This document shows positions 1-12,101 of a DNA stretch of 64,000 bases, piece after piece (position 1 is the stretch's first letter; each line of letters starts with the position of its first letter). A program made the position numbers and the translations under genes. The notes beneath the pieces were generated by a model. That model was given only the letters and a program-made list of their open reading frames with translations. It was not told where the DNA came from and searched no databases. Source of the stretch: Viola odorata (Eukaryota > Streptophyta > Magnoliopsida > Malpighiales > Violaceae); assembly GCA_963691705.1 (NCBI GenBank), contig OY829544.1:379501-443500 (forward strand), read 5' to 3'.

Positions 1-357
1 CCTCACCATTTCCGCCTGCTCTTCCTCCCTCCTCCTCCTCAGCTCCGCTTCAGTTACCTTGGGAACTGGAATCGCGACCCGATTCGCCTTCTTATCCGGC
101 TTCTTCATCATTTTTTCCAGTTCCTTCTCTTCCTGTTCCGCCAACCGGCGCGCCTCAGCTCGCTTAGCTGCGGCCTCGGCTCGCTTCTCAGCCTCCTCCT
201 CGCGTTTCTTCGCAGCGCGGGATGTGGCGCCCTCTGCCTCGCGCCAGTACTGCTCTTCCTTCTCCCGAGCGTCGCGATCCTTTTTCTCGGATTCCGTGGC
301 GCTCTTTCGCGCCTTAGCCGCTTCGGCTTTGCTATTGACACCCATTTTCTTCGGCAT
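1..357 (-). CDS. CCDC124-like coiled-coil protein, N-terminal part
   Basis: The minus-strand frame opens at an ATG at 357-355 (MPKKMGVNSKAEAAKARKSA) and stays open to the window edge, giving 119 residues. The protein is highly charged, rich in Lys, Glu, Ala and Arg, with a predicted continuous helix or coiled coil and a conserved-looking EQYWREAEG stretch. The MPKK start, the N-S-K-A-A-A-A-R-type opening and the following Y-W motif match the CCDC124/Oxs1 family; the yeast relative Lso2 binds ribosomes during stress recovery. That role is family knowledge, not shown here. The gene continues beyond the left edge, so its C-terminus is unseen. The plus-strand frame over the same bases is low complexity and is a shadow. 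Confidence 0.8.
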   Translation of the reverse strand, partial: MPKKMGVNSKAEAAKARKSATESEKKDRDAREKEEQYWREAEGATSRAAKKREEEAEKRAEAAAKRAEARRLAEQEEKELEKMMKKPDKKANRVAIPVPKVTEAELRRRREEEQAEMVR

Positions 358-1950
358 CTTTCAATTGGTTTCTGAATTGTTTTAGGGTTCTGATGCAATC
401 GTCCCTGAAATGAGGAATTTAGGATTTTGTATTTAGGGAAGGGAATTGAAGTGTTTTTCGTTAAGACTATATTGAAGACAGTTATCCTGACGGTGATAGT
501 GGTCGTGTTTCTCCTGGATTTTATTTTTCATTTTTACTTTTATTGCCATACAGTTTTGGGCTCTTTATCCAAAAGAAATACAGTTTTGGGCTCTTAAGTT
601 TCTTTCTGGTTTGAACAAAATCAGCAATTGGGCTTTCGGATATGGGCCCGTGTTTGGTTTCGTAGTTTTTTTTTAAGGAAGGTTTCGTAGAGTTTTAAAT
701 ATGCAAAACTAGTTTTATTATTAAATATCATTACAATGATCTACACCTAAATATTTTAGGTGCAAAAGTTTTTTTTCCCCAATGAGAAATATTTTTATTG
801 AAGATTGGGGGTTTAGAAAAATAATTTACACATATTTATGGAATTGTATAGTAGACTATAAGAGCTAAGCAATCATTTTGCTGGTAATAATTTACACAAT
901 CATTTCTTAGAGCCTGGATTCCGATCCAAAATCCGAATTCTCACCCCTGCTTAAAGGTTATGAGATCCAAAGAAAAATTGTTTCCCATTTTGGTAGGCAT
1001 GCATGAATAATGTATTCACAAATGAGAAATAATGAAACAAGTTAATTAATCATTTTTATGGGTAATATTGGTGTATTTAAATGAGAATTGTTTCTAAACC
1101 CATAGATAATTTATAGAGATGTCGTTCAATAATTAGTGCATAAATAAATTAATCAACTTGTTGGTATGGGTAATTTTAGTTAAATCCAGGCAGTAGCAAT
1201 AATTAACTAAGGAAAAGGAAAGTAAAGATCACATTCACATTTTCTGCGATTTTTATTACGTTATACGTTTTCGTTATTCAATACAATGTACATTTTTGAA
1301 TATTTTGTGTTACTTATGGTAGTGTATTTATTTTTTCACTCTTTCTGGCTGTCCTACGCATGCATCAAGTGGTCTGGTCCAAACTATAGCCTCACTTTGA
1401 CGTTGAAAACCTTTTGTGGATTTTATTCGCACAATTCAGTCGTGGCTCCTTCAATAATTCCAAACATAAGCGAACCTGGGGCTGCCACTGCCAGCCCAGC
1501 CGAAAAACTTATCACGTGTCATGTACCTAACCTACTCCTCCACAGTAGTTCTTGGGCTCTAATTGTGGGTTCTCTTTTCTTTTGACTTTGAAACTATCAC
1601 GCACCATATACTCGGCCACCCAATACTTCTGCTCCACACAATGTCAGACTTTGGGCCATTCAGTCAGATTCTTTTCCAAGCATCAAAGACCCCAAAGATG
1701 ATCAAGTGATGACTCTGCAAACATCAAACCGTCAAGATCTCGCTACATCATCCATGGATTCCACAGGATCCGACCGATGATCACCTTGATTATTTGACTT
1801 TGGCTTGATCATTTCTTTCCTAAATTGTTTTCCTTTATTTAAACTGAGAACTGAGAAGGATGAAAGCCAAAATTTAGTAACAAACGCTTCGTGATTCGAG
1901 TTTCAGGAACCATAATAAAACCCGCGCCAAAAAAAGAAACTGCCGTTTCG
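358..1950. other. Intergenic, no gene recognised
   Basis: AT-rich spacer that holds the presumed promoter of the CCDC124-like gene at its left end. A short open frame at 1286-1585 has no recognisable domain and no codon structure I would trust. No transposon ends were recognised. Confidence 0.5.
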
Positions 1951-2153
1951 TAGGGGTGTAAGAAAACCGGATTGAACCGGAAACCGAACCGGAACCGGAG
2001 CATTTTGCACCGAACCGGACCGAACTGAAAAGTTTCGGTTCAGTCCGGTTCTACTCGAAGAAGAACCAGAAATTTCCGGTTCTGTCCGGTTCTACTCCTA
2101 CCAAAATCCGTAAACCCAACCGTAGAACCGGTAGAACCGGAAAATAAATAAAT

Positions 2154-2280
2154 ATATATGTATATATATATATGCAATCATATAACATAAGTTATGCTTT
2201 GCTTCAGTGGCAAGACGTTTGCTTCCTTTTCAAGGGGAAGGGTTTCGAGCCTCCCTTTCATCAAAATTCCTTTTTCCATC
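2154..2280 (+). repeat. tRNA-like (SINE-like) unit 1, diverged
   Basis: A (TA)n tract followed by TGCAAT leads into GCTTCAGTGGCAAGACG (A-box-like) and, about 40 bp on, GGGTTTCGAGCCTCC (B-box-like), then TCAAAATTCCTTTTT. The same order of motifs recurs at 3133-3260, so the two are diverged copies. It looks like the tRNA-derived head of a SINE rather than a functional tRNA. Confidence 0.5.
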
Positions 2281-3132
2281 TTTTCCTTCTAACTGGGCTT
2301 GGGCCGCTTAGCCGGGCCATCTGTTCCTTCTTTCTTCCTTCTAACTGGGCTGATCCATTGTTTTATTTTTTAATTGTTTGTAAATTGTAATAGTTAGCTA
2401 ATAATTTATTTAATTATTTGTAATAGCTAGCTAATATATTTTTAATTTATAATTAATTTAATGACTTTTTAAATAATATTTTAATGACATTTCATGTGAA
2501 ATTTAATATTTATATTTTATTTAATAAATTTATATATAAATTATTATATAATAGAATCAATAAATTTTATTATTAAATATATATAATAATGACTCCATGA
2601 AAATAAAAAATAAAATAGAAATTTATTTTCATTTTCTCAATCTTTACCATTCATACCAAATAAAAATAATTAGTCATTCAAATTTTTTTATTCTCATTTC
2701 TAGTGGTAGGATACTAAACACATTAAGAAATACTCCATAATTCTCACTCCTTACCTCCATTGAATCCATTTTCATTTCTTGTGGTTTATTACGAGCAACC
2801 AAACAAGTCGTAAAAGTATCAAATGAAACATGCGTGTGAAATTGTATAAATTCATGACAAACTCTTATTATTGACAATGTGACATGTTAAAAACTTAGCT
2901 ATCTAACAATTAATAAAATTAACAATAATATTATCATTTTAAAAAAATTATTATTATCATTATAATACAATCTCAATTCCAATAAACCACTCGAGAGAAA
3001 ATAAATACATATTAACTCCCTACAATAAAACTAAGAAATGAAAAAAATTCTTTATTTCCTTTTGTTTTCTTTCAAAACAACGCCGTTTTGAACCAAAACA
3101 CACCATTTTAGTGCTTAACGTATTTTACCTCA

Positions 3133-3260
3133 ATATATATATATATATATATATGCAATATACATCAAAAGTGGACTTTGGTTCAGTGGCTAAGTAGTAG
3201 ACATGCCTTCTAAAGGGAGAGGGGTTCGAATCCCCTTCCACTCAAAATTTCCTTTTACCA
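3133..3260 (+). repeat. tRNA-like (SINE-like) unit 2
   Basis: After a (TA)n tract and TGCAATA, positions 3171-3241 fold partly like a tRNA. GTGGA (3171-3175) can pair with TCCAC (3237-3241), GGTTCAGTGGCTAAG is an A-box/D-arm-like stretch, and GGGGTTCGAATCCCC is a near-ideal T-arm with B box. The anticodon region is not convincing and no Pol III terminator sits at the right distance. Best read as a tRNA-derived SINE head. Confidence 0.55.
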
Positions 3261-3551
3261 ACTTTCTTTAATAAAATAATTATATTATTAAAAAAAATTA
3301 AAAACACATTTAAAAAAAAAACTGGAATTAGGAAAATTAGTATATTATTTAAACAAAATTAAAAAATTTATAAAAAAAATTATAATAAAAAAAAACCGGA
3401 ACCTTAACCGGACCGGACTGTCCGGTTCCAGGCCGGACAGAACCGGAAATTTCCGGTTCAGTCCGATTCTAAGCCCATCAGAACCGAAAGTTTCCGGTTC
3501 AATCCGGTTCTAACCCCAAAACCGGACCGAACCGGACCGGTTACACCCCTA

Positions 3552-4600
3552 GTCTCATCCACACGCAACTTCCTCTCCTCTCCCCTCCCCTCCTCCTCAC
3601 CAACCAAAATCATCACGTGGGCCCTCACCCTTTCACAACACAAAATTCGCTAATTCATGGTTAGTTCTATTATTGGAGTTTGGGAAATAAATGCAAGGAG
3701 AGTTATTTTGTTCAAACAAAGTAATTTTTTATTAGGAAGGAATATATTCCCTTCAAATTTCAATACATATATATATATCAATTTTTTTATTTTTATATTA
3801 TTACTGACTAAACTGTTTTTATTGTATTAATTATGAAGTAATTACCTAATAGTTTCTCTTTAAAATTGTTTAGAAATAATTTTATTATTATTAATTTTAA
3901 AAATTAAAATACGATAATTAAATAACTAAAATTATTTCTTGAAAAATTGATATTTATTTAAACTCGAGGGAGTAAGATAATTTTTTTTTCTTTTGTGAAA
4001 TTAATTTCTATCGACCATTAACAAACTCAATTTGGCGTTCCGGTTCTGGTCCGAAAAGTGCTGTGAGTAAAAGTGCTGTGGGAAAATCACTTTTGCGCAA
4101 AGCAGTGTGTTGTTTGGTAAACATTTTTTAAAAGTGCTGTGGGAAACGAGAAATTGTTTTTGGTGTTTGGTAAAACTATAAAAATGAAAGAGTTGGAGTA
4201 TAAAACCCATTTTAAAAAAATTAATAAAAATAGAAAAAGTGGGTCTAGAATTACTTATCTCGAGATGGAGATTTTATTGTGATAGTTTTTAATTTATTTT
4301 GTGCATTATATAAAATAAAAAAATGAATTTAAAAAAAAAAAAAAAAAAAAAGAGGAGAGAGAGGGTGCAAACGCACCCTCCTTATCCCACTGCACCAAAA
4401 TGGTGCAGTGGCTTTAAGAGGCATTTTTGTGAAGGGAAAGGAAAGTACTTTTGGGAAGCACTTTTGGAATCCTAGCTTTTGGGTTGGGAAAAACCACAAC
4501 CCCAAAGGGGTACTTAGCATTGTAAAGTCTTTGAAGGAGTGCCTCTCTCGTGTCGTATTGATCACTAATGATTAATAACAATACTGATACTAAATTTTAA
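3552..4600. other. Intergenic, AT-rich, with a possible MITE remnant
   Basis: No gene seen. The motif AAAAGTGCTGTG recurs three times between 4050 and 4150, and a related AAGCACTTTTGG lies inverted near 4455, which suggests a decayed MITE of roughly 450 bp. Exact ends were not found. A run of more than 20 A residues starts near 4331. Confidence 0.35.
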
Positions 4601-5175
4601 CAATAATTAATAAAGCATGGATTAAGGAATTTTTGTACATTTTTGCAGTCACATCACATCACATCACATCAGTACTACCTACACACATCTTACACTGGGG
4701 AATGAACAGTACAACAACTGGCAAAAAAAAGAAAGAAAGCAAGCACAGTAAAAAAGTAACAAGGAGTGGGCCCCGAGTAAAAGGACCGTGTCGGGTGCGA
4801 AACCCCTCTGTTACGGAAAGACAGCCTGCTCCAAACGGCCGTCTCCCTCTCTCTACGCTCATGTGCACCGTGTGATTCTCTCTCTCTCTCTGTTTCACTT
4901 AAACGGAGTGTGTGTGACTGTGATTCCTTTATCGTCTACCCACTGGTACCGAACAGTAGTGATTACGATAGAACAAACCGTAGTAGTATAAGAAAAGAAA
5001 AGTTTAGCTACTGAGTCGAGCGAGTGTGTTGCGCAACCGTGCTTTTTATCATCATCATCATCATTGCTTTGTCACTACTGCGAAATCCCTCATTTGTCGC
5101 ATTTTACCTGATCATGTTCCCCTAAGATTCTTTCCATCCTTCTTTCGCGCTCGTTGCCGGATCTTGATCTACAAG
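4601..5175 (+). promoter_or_regulatory. Upstream region and leader of the RopGEF gene
   Basis: This stretch precedes the chosen RopGEF start and is richer in C and T than its surroundings. It has a CT microsatellite at about 4877-4892, common in plant 5' leaders. In-frame codons upstream of 5176 have no similarity to the family, so they are taken as untranslated. No TATA box is claimed. Confidence 0.35.
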
Positions 5176-7937
5176 ATGGGGAGTAAGAGTATATCCTCCG
5201 ATGACGGCGGCTCCAACGACCAGCAGAGCGAGAGGTGCGGGAGCTACAGCTTGAGTGCTGACGTCAGCGAGTCTGAGAGTTGCAGTAGCTTCTCCGGTCG
5301 CCGCTTTGATGCTGAAGGTGCTTCCAGCTCCATGGCGTCATCTCCTCGCCCGCTACCTGGAAATTACGGTTTTCCGGCGCAGTTTACCTTGCCGTTTCTC
5401 GGAGGAAAGAATGTGATGGTTTGGGACGAAAAGCCTCGGAGACCGGAGTCTGATTTGTCCGGTACTCTTTTCAGATCCTTCCTATTTATTTATTTTTGCT
5501 TGTTTTTATTTTTTAAGAATTAAATTTAGAACTGAATTGCTGCTTTTTTTGTTTGTTTCAATTCTTCTGACTATTGATAATATAGTAGAAATAATTTAAA
5601 CCAGACATTTCATTTATATTTTTTCGCGTTTCTATTTTTGGTTTGTGGGTAGCTAGCAATTTTATGAAACATTTGAATATTTATTGATTTGGAATTGTTT
5701 CTATATTCATTGAGTGGCTTGTTCCCGTAGAGTTTGACATGATGAGAGAGAGATTTGCAAAGCTGCTTCTAGGGGAGGACATGTCTGGAGGTGGTAAAGG
5801 AGTTTGTACTGCACTTGCCATATCAAATGCCATCACAAATCTTTCTGGTTTGTATCAATTTTTCACTTTGGAAGCTCATTTTACTGGGTCATGTGTGAAT
5901 TTGTTTATGCACATAGTGGATAGAGCTCTGAACTGTGCCTTGGTTTGTTACTGCAGCAACTGTGTTTGGTGAGCTCTGGAGGTTAGAACCATTGGCACCC
6001 CTAAAGAAGTCAATGTGGCATAGAGAAATGGAGTGGCTGTTATGTGTCAGTGATTGGATTGTTGAGCTTGTGCCTTCAATACAACAATTTCCTGGTGGAG
6101 GCACCTATGAGGTTATGGCAACTCGGCCACGTTCTGATTTATATGTGAATCTTCCTGCTCTCAAGAAACTTGATGCTATGCTGATTAGCATGCTTGATGG
6201 GTTCTGTGAGACGGAGTTTTGGTATGTTGACCGCGGGATAATTGTTGCTGATGATGGTGACTGTGATGTGTATCCATCTGGTGTCTCTAGTGGCAGGCCT
6301 TCAATTAGGCAGGAAGAGAAATGGTGGTTGCCTTGCCCAAAAGTTCCATCAAATGGTTTATCTGAGGAAGCAAGGAAGAGGCTGCAGCAGTGTAGGGATT
6401 GCACAAACCAGATATTAAAGGCAGCAATGGCAATTAACAGCAGTGTGTTATTTGAGATGGAGATACCTACTGCTTACCTGGAGACTTTGCCTAAGGTACG
6501 GGTTCAGAATCTCTAGAACTAAAATTGAGCATGGTTAGCGTTACACCCTTTGACCCAGTTGAATGATACGCCATGTCACTCTCTAGTCTGTCCTCCTCTG
6601 GTGCATTTGTGGAAGTGTGCCACGTTTGGCACTTCATTGCATTGGACTAATAACTGAGATTTCTTTTATCTTATGATTCATCTTATGCTAAACATGATTG
6701 ATCCTGTTCTGCTTAGGAAATATGAATGAAGAGGTTTTTTTCCCATTCTGCTCCATAGCCTTTAACTCATGGTTATTATTTGTTGTACACTGTCAGAGTG
6801 GAAAAGCTTGCCTCGGTGATATTATTTACCGCTACATAACTACTGAGCAGTTTTCACCAGAATGTCTTCTTGACTGCCTAGACCTTTCGACAGAGCATCA
6901 CACTCTAGAAGTGGCTAACAGGATTGAAGCAGCAGTACATGTGTGGAGGCAGAAGAATCAGAAAAAACATTCAAATCACATGAAAGCTAGGCAATCATCT
7001 TGGGGTGGCAAGGTCAAGGGACTTGTTAGTGTTACCCACAAGAATCAGTCACTGGCTCACCGAGCTGAGACGCTCTTGCAGAGCCTAAGGCTTCGTTTTC
7101 CTGGCCTCCCTCAAACTGCATTGGATATGAACAAGATACAATATAACAAGGTACACAATTTAGTCTTTATCAACATAAAATAGAAAAGATGGAAATATTC
7201 ACTTTTGGACAGATTAACAAGTTTGCAATTGCAATTGGTTCAAGAGATACTAATTTTGTGATTGTATTGCCATCTTTCAGTGCACTGTATGGTAAGTGTT
7301 CTTGGTATTAAATCCTGATAAGAAAGAAACACAATTCTGTTCTTTGTCACAGAACTTATTTTTACTGGACGTTTTGGCTCGCAGTTCATCTGAACTGTTC
7401 TGTACTTATGTTACGTCAATGTAGCATATTATGCAGTTTCCCTACTTGTGATAGCATAAATTGAAAGGATACAGGCTAATAGGGAAGAGTTCCTTTTCCT
7501 TGCAGGATGTCGGGCAATCAATTCTAGAAAGCTACTCAAGAGTCATGGAGAGCTTGGCCTTCAACATCATGGCTAGGATAGATGATGTTTTATTCGTAGA
7601 TGATGCTACCCAAAGATGTGCTGCAGCTGAATCAGTCTCTCTATTCAACAGAGGAGGTATAGGTGGTCGTCCTGTTCAGAAACTTATGTCTCCAAGCCCA
7701 TTCTCAATCCAACATAGTCCTTACGCCTCTCCATTTGCAACCCCAACTTTCTGTTCTTCCACACCTGTCGGAGGAAGCCCAGGAAGGGTACCTTCATCTC
7801 TGAGGAAGAGCAATCTTAAGGAGACTCTGGATAGGAAATTCGAGAAGCCGTTGGCAGCTGAGTTTGAGAGGGTTTGGTCATACACTGGGAATCTCAGTTC
7901 TCGTAAGGTTTCCGGGGAAATCCCTGAAAGAGATTGA
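5176..7937 (+). CDS. ROPGEF1: Rop guanine nucleotide exchange factor (PRONE domain)
   Basis: Five exons join without a frame break: 5176-5461, 5731-5847, 5957-6495, 6797-7150 and 7506-7937, giving 575 residues. The product activates plant Rho-type (ROP) GTPases by exchanging GDP for GTP at the plasma membrane, acting in polar growth and receptor-kinase signalling. Residues from about 96 to 470 form the PRONE catalytic domain, with hallmark stretches [55 protein letters not shown] and [10 protein letters not shown]. The N-terminal ([17 protein letters not shown]) and C-terminal ([19 protein letters not shown]) tails are variable and phosphosite-rich. The ATG at 5176 was chosen because [10 protein letters not shown] matches the family N-terminus. 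The RopGEF1 assignment rests on remembered similarity and neighbour order. Confidence 0.92.
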
Positions 7938-9198
7938 CTCTCAAGCGTTATCCATCTTGGCGAGACTGAATCACTACTATATCAGTTCTTTCGAAAGGGT
8001 TCCACAGATACACTTCTTACTGTAGAATGTAGAATTGGTATCTAGCCATGTATATTGTTTAGCAAATAGGAAGACAGTTCTGAAGTTTTGATCATAACCT
8101 TTTTTCCTTTCATCAAGTTGTACTGTTGCAGGACGGTGATATACCCATGAGCGCCACTTTGGTGGCGGTAGGGAATGAGAGTGGGATGGAATTTAACAAA
8201 ATATGAACAGAATTTTTTCAACTTCTGCAAAACCGAGAATGACTTCCTTTCTCTCTCTTTTAACAATTATAATCTGCACAATTTTGATAAAAAAATATTA
8301 GACCAGCAGAGGAAATTTACTGGGGTCTTTTCTTTTTTCTGTTTATTATTTTTGAGCTGGAGGAAATATTAAAATTATTAAGTATTATTCTGTTACTGTA
8401 AACCATAGTAGCAATCAGCCAAGTACATAAAAACTTTGAAAAAAAACTATAAAATGTAAGGAAAAGGTCTTTATTAACATGAGATTATACTTGCACAAGC
8501 ACAAACCAACTTGGAGAAGTCCAAGTCCTTTTAGGTAAACTACCACTATAAGCTTAACTAAAAACTGCAATGCAAGGAGATCGATTCAGTATCACGAAAT
8601 CACCCTATATAGTTTAATTGAAGCTTCAAACTCAGATTTCTTTTGCTTGACAAGTATGTAGATCTTTCCCCAAACTCGGTGCATACCGCAATTGCTGTAC
8701 TGATGGTATAACCATGCCTAATATTTCCACTTTTCCCTCTGGCATGCTGAAAGATTTCAAAGACCATTAGAAGATCTCTTGTGAAATTCCATCGATACAC
8801 ATCTTAATAATCAAAAGTTTAATAGTAAAATATATTTGTTACCTAATTACCATGTCAGAGAAGGTACCTCTGAAATGCAGCAACTAATCTGCGCTTAGCA
8901 GCAGCACTTGTTGATTTTTATTTTGCGCCTGATACATTCAGCAAATCAGCACTGGAAACGTTACCATGCAGGGTAAAAACTGAAAGGAATTCAAGATAAC
9001 CCACACTGGATGCACAGATACATGCTAGAATGAACAATCTGCGTAATCAACCAATCACAAAATTGGTAGCTAAATCTTGAAAACTAAATTTCAGAACATT
9101 GGCACGAACTAATTTGTGCCAGTAAACTGATGCATTAGAGCTTATTGGTGGGGGTTCAATGAAACTTTAGTGACAAAAAACTGAATATTAGAATACTG
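7938..9198. other. 3' flanks of the convergent RopGEF and F-box genes
   Basis: The first part, to about 8430, is likely the RopGEF 3' UTR and terminator. The remainder is downstream of the minus-strand F-box gene. A GTAAGT donor-like site lies near the end of the F-box frame, so part of this region could hold a small downstream exon or a spliced 3' UTR. No independent gene is supported. Confidence 0.4.
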
Positions 9199-10416
9199 TT
9201 AATAATCAAACGAAACAGTTGTGACAAGAAAATCAAAGCACAACAAAAGACTTACTTCTTGGGAGGTTGAAGTCACCCAACTGGGAGGTGGCCAAAAAAT
9301 ATTGGAATACATGGGATGGCGTCCTAAAGGTCCTAAGGAATGAGTCCCTAATCCGAACACACCTACATCGCTTCGATAAGGGTAATCACCCTCGAAAAAT
9401 ATAAAATTCCCCTTGTAGCCAAGATCAGAAGCAGAGACTGAAAAAGTACAATCATTACCCAAGAACAATAAACGATCTCCCAAATTTTTCATCTCAATCC
9501 AAAGCTGTCCCGCTTGATCCAGCTTAAAAACCTTGAACGTAACTGTCTTCTCATACATAACCTGCATACAATTTCCGATTCCCAGATAGTCCTCACCAAC
9601 ATCAAGACTCCCTGTATCCCTGTCAATACTCAAATACATATCAACTAACAATAATTCCCCCTCTGATTCAACCAAAAACTTCTTGTCACCACCAAAAACT
9701 GGATGTGCAGCCACCTCCAATTTGGCATTCAAGCCAACACGCACCATTCTCCCCAAATTATCCACCCCATAAAAGGTTCCTTTATAAACAATGACATCAT
9801 CATAAGGCAATGGCATGTCCGGTATGATGGTCCAATTTTTATCTCCGCTTTTAAACAAGGCCAATTTCCCAGAAATATGAATGGTTAGCAACACAAAATC
9901 ACTATCAGGATTACAATCAGACTGCAAAATCACCACTTTCTCCATATACAAGTTACCTGCATCAGAGGAGGACGAAGACGACGTAGGCTTGCAGCAAACA
10001 TCATCAAGAGTAAACTCTTGACCCACTTCACGAATTCTAAAGTTCATCAAATCTAACACGCGAGGGAAGTCATCCGGCAATCGCCTCTTTTTGTTTCTAG
10101 AGAGAGGGTTCAAAAAGTGCTTTGGATGACGATCATCGTCTCTGATTTTAACAATCCATGAACGTGGATCATCGGCCTGGTTCTGGTGATTGGATGGACT
10201 GATGAGGAGTATGGTGCACTTGCGGAGATGGTTGGTGGAGGAGGCGTGGGAAATTCCGTCATTCGGTGAGATAGTGAGATACGAGTGGCTAGCTTTACGG
10301 GGAACAGAAGACCGCCAGGAAGCGCAGACGGAGCGGAGACGGAGGATGTCGATAGAGGTAAGGGGTTTAGCAATTAATTGTACAAGATCCTGAGGAAGGT
10401 GAGCCCAATCTGCCAT
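9199..10416 (-). CDS. F-box protein with DUF295 (SKIP23-like)
   Basis: A single 405-residue frame starts at ATG 10416. Residues about 4-42 (WAHLPQDLVQLIAKPL, then IDILRLRSVCASWRSSVP) form an F-box that would bind SKP1 in an SCF ubiquitin ligase. The rest is a DUF295/KIB-type region, ending in the diagnostic pattern DVGVFGLGTHSLGPL followed by IFWPPPSWV. Substrate is unknown. After WPPPSWVTSTSQE the minus strand reads GAA then GTAAGT (around 9256-9250), a good splice donor. The true C-terminus may therefore be spliced and the last 19 residues (VSLLLCFDFLVTTVSFDY side) may be intron read-through. Confidence 0.82.
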   Translation of the reverse strand: MADWAHLPQDLVQLIAKPLTSIDILRLRSVCASWRSSVPRKASHSYLTISPNDGISHASSTNHLRKCTILLISPSNHQNQADDPRSWIVKIRDDDRHPKHFLNPLSRNKKRRLPDDFPRVLDLMNFRIREVGQEFTLDDVCCKPTSSSSSSDAGNLYMEKVVILQSDCNPDSDFVLLTIHISGKLALFKSGDKNWTIIPDMPLPYDDVIVYKGTFYGVDNLGRMVRVGLNAKLEVAAHPVFGGDKKFLVESEGELLLVDMYLSIDRDTGSLDVGEDYLGIGNCMQVMYEKTVTFKVFKLDQAGQLWIEMKNLGDRLLFLGNDCTFSVSASDLGYKGNFIFFEGDYPYRSDVGVFGLGTHSLGPLGRHPMYSNIFWPPPSWVTSTSQEVSLLLCFDFLVTTVSFDY

Positions 10417-10578
10417 TGTTATGAACTAGGGATTCTTTTCTGCCGGGAAATAAAATAAAATAAATACAGGGAGAGTTGGGGGAGAAATTGAGGATTGGAC
10501 GGAGTCAACGGGCTATATGCGAAATTTCCAATTGCTTGAGACCCTGCTGTAAAATAGTAGTAGAACGGTTGGTGTTTT

Positions 10579-11643
10579 TAAAAGACGTTTTATCATTCAA
10601 TTTTTATGTCATTAGAGATCAGACACTTTAAGACCAAAACACCCCTACTTTTCGTTAATTTGTAAACTTTTGTTTGTATTAAAATATTTGTTTTATAATA
10701 AATAAAATATAAAGAAATACTATAAATGTGTCAAAATAAAATTAAAGAATTGCCCCAACTTAAAAATTGTTATTTTCTCTTTTTTTCCTTTTTATTCCTC
10801 TTACATCATCGTCATCATCCTTGTCAAAACAACAAAAATCATCATCATCATCTTTTTCCAGATCTAACCAGCTCCACCACAAACGGCCCACCCACCTCAA
10901 CAACTGCCGTGTCCAATCAAACACCCAAGTCTTATGATCTAAGAACCCAAATCTACCCATCTTTGTCCCTCACCTCATTGTTCTTCCAATCTTCAGCTCT
11001 GTGGCCAGATACTCAAAAATCAAGTAGAGTTTGGTGGGTTGAAACATGTATATATGATGCAATAGGCTTAGCTTTTGGGGTAGAAAAGCGACCGTATGGG
11101 AAAACGTTAAAGATTTATTGTTTCTTTAATCAACAAAAATGCCCCAACTTAAAAAAATTGTAAGATTCCTGCTGTGTTGAATAGTGGAGGGGTGAGGGTG
11201 GGGAGATGAGGATGGACACATGGTATTGATGGCGATTGGTGGAGGATACGAGAGTGGGGGGATGAGATGGGCATGCGGTGGTGGCGATCATTAGCTATGG
11301 TGGGAGGTCAGAAGAAGATGAAGATGATACTTTTAGGAAGAAAAGATTGAAAAAAAGAATTATAAAAGTAAAGGGGTAAATGAATTTTCCAATTTTTGAT
11401 TTTTTCGGTTACATTTTCATATTATTTCGATTTTCTTTGTATACATTTATAATTATTTTTTTATAATTTTTATAATTTTATTTATTATAAACAATTTTTT
11501 AATGCAACGGAAAATGTTTATAAATTAACGCCGTTAGTTAAAAAGTATAGTACTTGAATACCAAAAAATATAATGAACCGGATGTATAAATTGGGTGCCA
11601 TATTGTTCAAACCGCCGTAAGTTGAATGACAAAACGTCTTTTA
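10579..11643. mobile_element. Unclassified TIR element, about 1.07 kb
   Basis: The ends form an inverted pair of 22 positions with one mismatch: TAAAAGACGTTTTATCATTC on the left and the inverse of GAATGACAAAACGTCTTTTA on the right. The interior has no transposase. It contains two copies of a TGCCCCAACTTAAAAA motif (about 10750 and 11140) and an AACGCCGTTAGTT motif near the right end. No target duplication of 2, 3, 8 or 9 bp was recognised. It may be a Mutator-type MITE, but this is a guess. Frames in it (for example 10726-11163) are not credible genes. Confidence 0.5.
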
Positions 11644-12101
11644 CCCTAATTTTTTTTTCGTTGTTGGAAAAGCTTGAGCCTATCACCCATTAGCACCCGA
11701 GGCCCATTTAATAATTTAATATTTGATCAAGAAAAGCCCATTCGTTTAAATGGGCCCAGTTTTTTGTTATTAGTACTTAGTAGTGTTTTTTTCTCCCTCC
11801 CTTTTCCTCTTATACCCTCCGCCTTCTTTTTCCATTCTCTCCCTCTCCCTCTCCCTCTCAACCCTAGCTACAAACCAGTACCCATACCATACGGCTTCTT
11901 CTTCTTCCTTCTGGTCCTTAAATAGTGTTCTCTTCTATGTCCTTACAATCTTTCAACATTACACGAAACTGAACCCTCCGTTCTACGGCGACGTGTACCC
12001 GTTTTACGGGCTCCGGGCACAGTGGGTAGGAAAGATCAGATAGCTAGCTAAGCTAGTGACCGCACCCAAATTCGCGTCCTTTTTCTGTCAACATAGTCGA
12101 G
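11644..12101. other. Upstream region of the IYO copy
   Basis: C/T-rich sequence (CTCCCTCTCCC repeats near 11838-11860) consistent with a plant 5' leader. The usual IYO N-terminal codons are not found here. An almost exact 24-bp unit is repeated with a 27-bp period at 12093-12116 and 12120-12143, across the start of the remaining coding sequence. Confidence 0.4.

Larger units (their letters stand above)
1951..3551. mobile_element. Non-autonomous hAT-like element with CCGG-rich ends
   Basis: The left end reads TAGGGGTGTAA and the right end TTACACCCCTA, an inverted pair of the kind seen in plant hAT elements. Both ends continue into about 150 bp of repeated AACCGG-type motifs (1965-2140 and 3395-3540) in opposing orientation. 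The interior is AT-rich with no transposase. A clean 8-bp target duplication is not visible (CCGTTTCG on the left, GTCTCATC on the right), so the hAT label rests on termini alone. It carries two related tRNA-like units, annotated separately. Confidence 0.6.

Noticed and set aside
1286..1585. 99-residue ORF
   Set aside because: Starts at random in AT-rich DNA, no recognisable domain and no supporting splice or leader signals.
3171..3243. Functional tRNA gene
   Set aside because: The T-arm is good and acceptor bases can pair, but D-arm and anticodon arm do not fold and it is repeated with its flanks at 2154-2280. SINE-like origin fits better.
10726..11163. 145-residue ORF
   Set aside because: Low-complexity His/Asn/Ser-rich translation inside a TIR element, with no domain.
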